DNA from: Marivibrio halodurans
Lineage (GTDB): Bacteria; Pseudomonadota; Alphaproteobacteria; UBA8366; Aestuariispiraceae
Assembly (NCBI RefSeq): GCF_017963645.1
Contig: NZ_JAGMWN010000008.1
Location: 62,001 to 126,000 of the forward strand
Direction of reading: 5' to 3'
DNA: 64,000 nt
A program made the position numbers and the translations under genes. Numbering within the stretch: position 1 is the first letter of the stretch; each line of letters begins with the position of its first letter. Of this stretch, positions 63,684 through 64,000 are shown one piece after another. Under the pieces are notes generated by a model. That model worked only from the letters and a program-made list of their open reading frames with translations. It did not search any database and had not been told where the DNA came from.

Positions 63684-64000
63684 ATGGGGTACAAGATCGC
63701 CGTGGTCGGCGCGACCGGCAATGTCGGCCGAGAGATTCTGAAGATCATGGACGAGCGCGGCTTTCCGGCGGACGAGGTGGTGGCTCTCGCCTCCTCGCGC
63801 TCCGTCGGGAGCGAGGTCAGCTTCGGCGAGGACAAGGTTCTGAAGGCCCGGAACCTCGCCGATTTCGACTTCACGGGCACGGATATCGTGCTGTCCTCGC
63901 CGGGCGCCAAGGTTTCGGCCGAATATTCCCCGAAGGCCGCCGCCGCCGGCGCGATCGTCGTCGACAACACTTCGCACTGGCGCATGGACCCGGATTGCCC
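63684..64000 (+). CDS. asd: Aspartate-semialdehyde dehydrogenase (N-terminal part, cut by window edge)
   Basis: The first 105 residues are visible: MGYKIAVVGATGNVGREILKIM with the NADP-binding GATGNVG at residues 9-15, then a SSRSVGSEVSFG loop, DIVLSSPGAKVSAEYSPKAAA and VVDNTSHWRMD, all standard for the enzyme that reduces aspartyl phosphate to the semialdehyde. The catalytic Cys lies beyond the window. AAGGATGGAG precedes the ATG. It is under the apparent attenuator and on the same strand as leuB. Confidence 0.93.
   Translation, partial: MGYKIAVVGATGNVGREILKIMDERGFPADEVVALASSRSVGSEVSFGEDKVLKARNLADFDFTGTDIVLSSPGAKVSAEYSPKAAAAGAIVVDNTSHWRMDPDC

Overview
The window is GC-rich, densely coded chromosomal DNA from an aerobic alphaproteobacterium. 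The best guess is a member of the Rhodospirillales or a near relative. The support is the sdhCDAB order, an aa3-type cytochrome oxidase cluster (coxB-coxA-ctaB-small ORF-ctaG-coxC-DUF983-surf1), the leuB-asd pairing, PetR/PetP-like regulators beside a class IV aminotransferase, a plant/alphaproteobacterial-type glutamate-cysteine ligase, and an alphaproteobacterial-style S24 regulator. The species is not identified. No rRNA, tRNA, CRISPR array or insertion sequence was found.

Layout. 1-3075: glutathione-transferase-like gene (cut by the window edge), CaiB-type CoA-transferase, flavin reductase and a TSUP permease. 3219-7762: a seven-gene, minus-strand remnant of a podovirus-type head module (scaffold-like proteins, Bbp19-like protein, portal) with no terminase, capsid, tail or integrase. 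7763-14319: an S24-type regulator that lacks the protease residues, two class IV aminotransferases, an OmpR/EnvZ-like pair and a MarR regulator. 14320-15751: a 1.4 kb gap holding terminators, a possible small RNA and an AT-rich cluster of DnaA boxes that could be a replication origin. 15752-19315: succinate dehydrogenase. 19379-25151: two EamA-type transporters, LysR, PaiB-like, glyoxalase-like and rhodanese genes. 25306-30580: an unusual signalling locus (SLC5-STAC histidine kinase, small membrane protein, receiver-only response regulator, XRE-type acyl regulator with a histidine-kinase-like DHp segment). 30806-36137: a livKHMGF-type ABC importer. 36260-47679: small hypothetical, oxidoreductase, acetyltransferase, OsmC, methyltransferase, ubiA, rsmE, gshA, RlmI-like, two lipoproteins and tldD. 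47902-56467: DUF3422 protein and the cytochrome c oxidase cluster. 56464-64000: M32 carboxypeptidase, MscS channel, thrC, M16 peptidase, acetyltransferase, leuB and the start of asd.

How it works together. Succinate dehydrogenase and the aa3 oxidase with its heme-A, copper and SURF1 assembly factors form much of an aerobic respiratory chain, and UbiA supplies a step of ubiquinone synthesis. ThrC, LeuB, Asd and the aminotransferases cover aspartate-family and branched-chain amino acid synthesis. The most striking regulatory object is a Thr-rich 28-codon leader followed by mutually exclusive RNA hairpins and a terminator in front of asd, which reads as threonine-sensing transcription attenuation. 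The second is the four-gene signalling locus at 25-30.6 kb, where a receiver without an output domain sits beside a DNA-binding regulator that carries a DHp-like segment.
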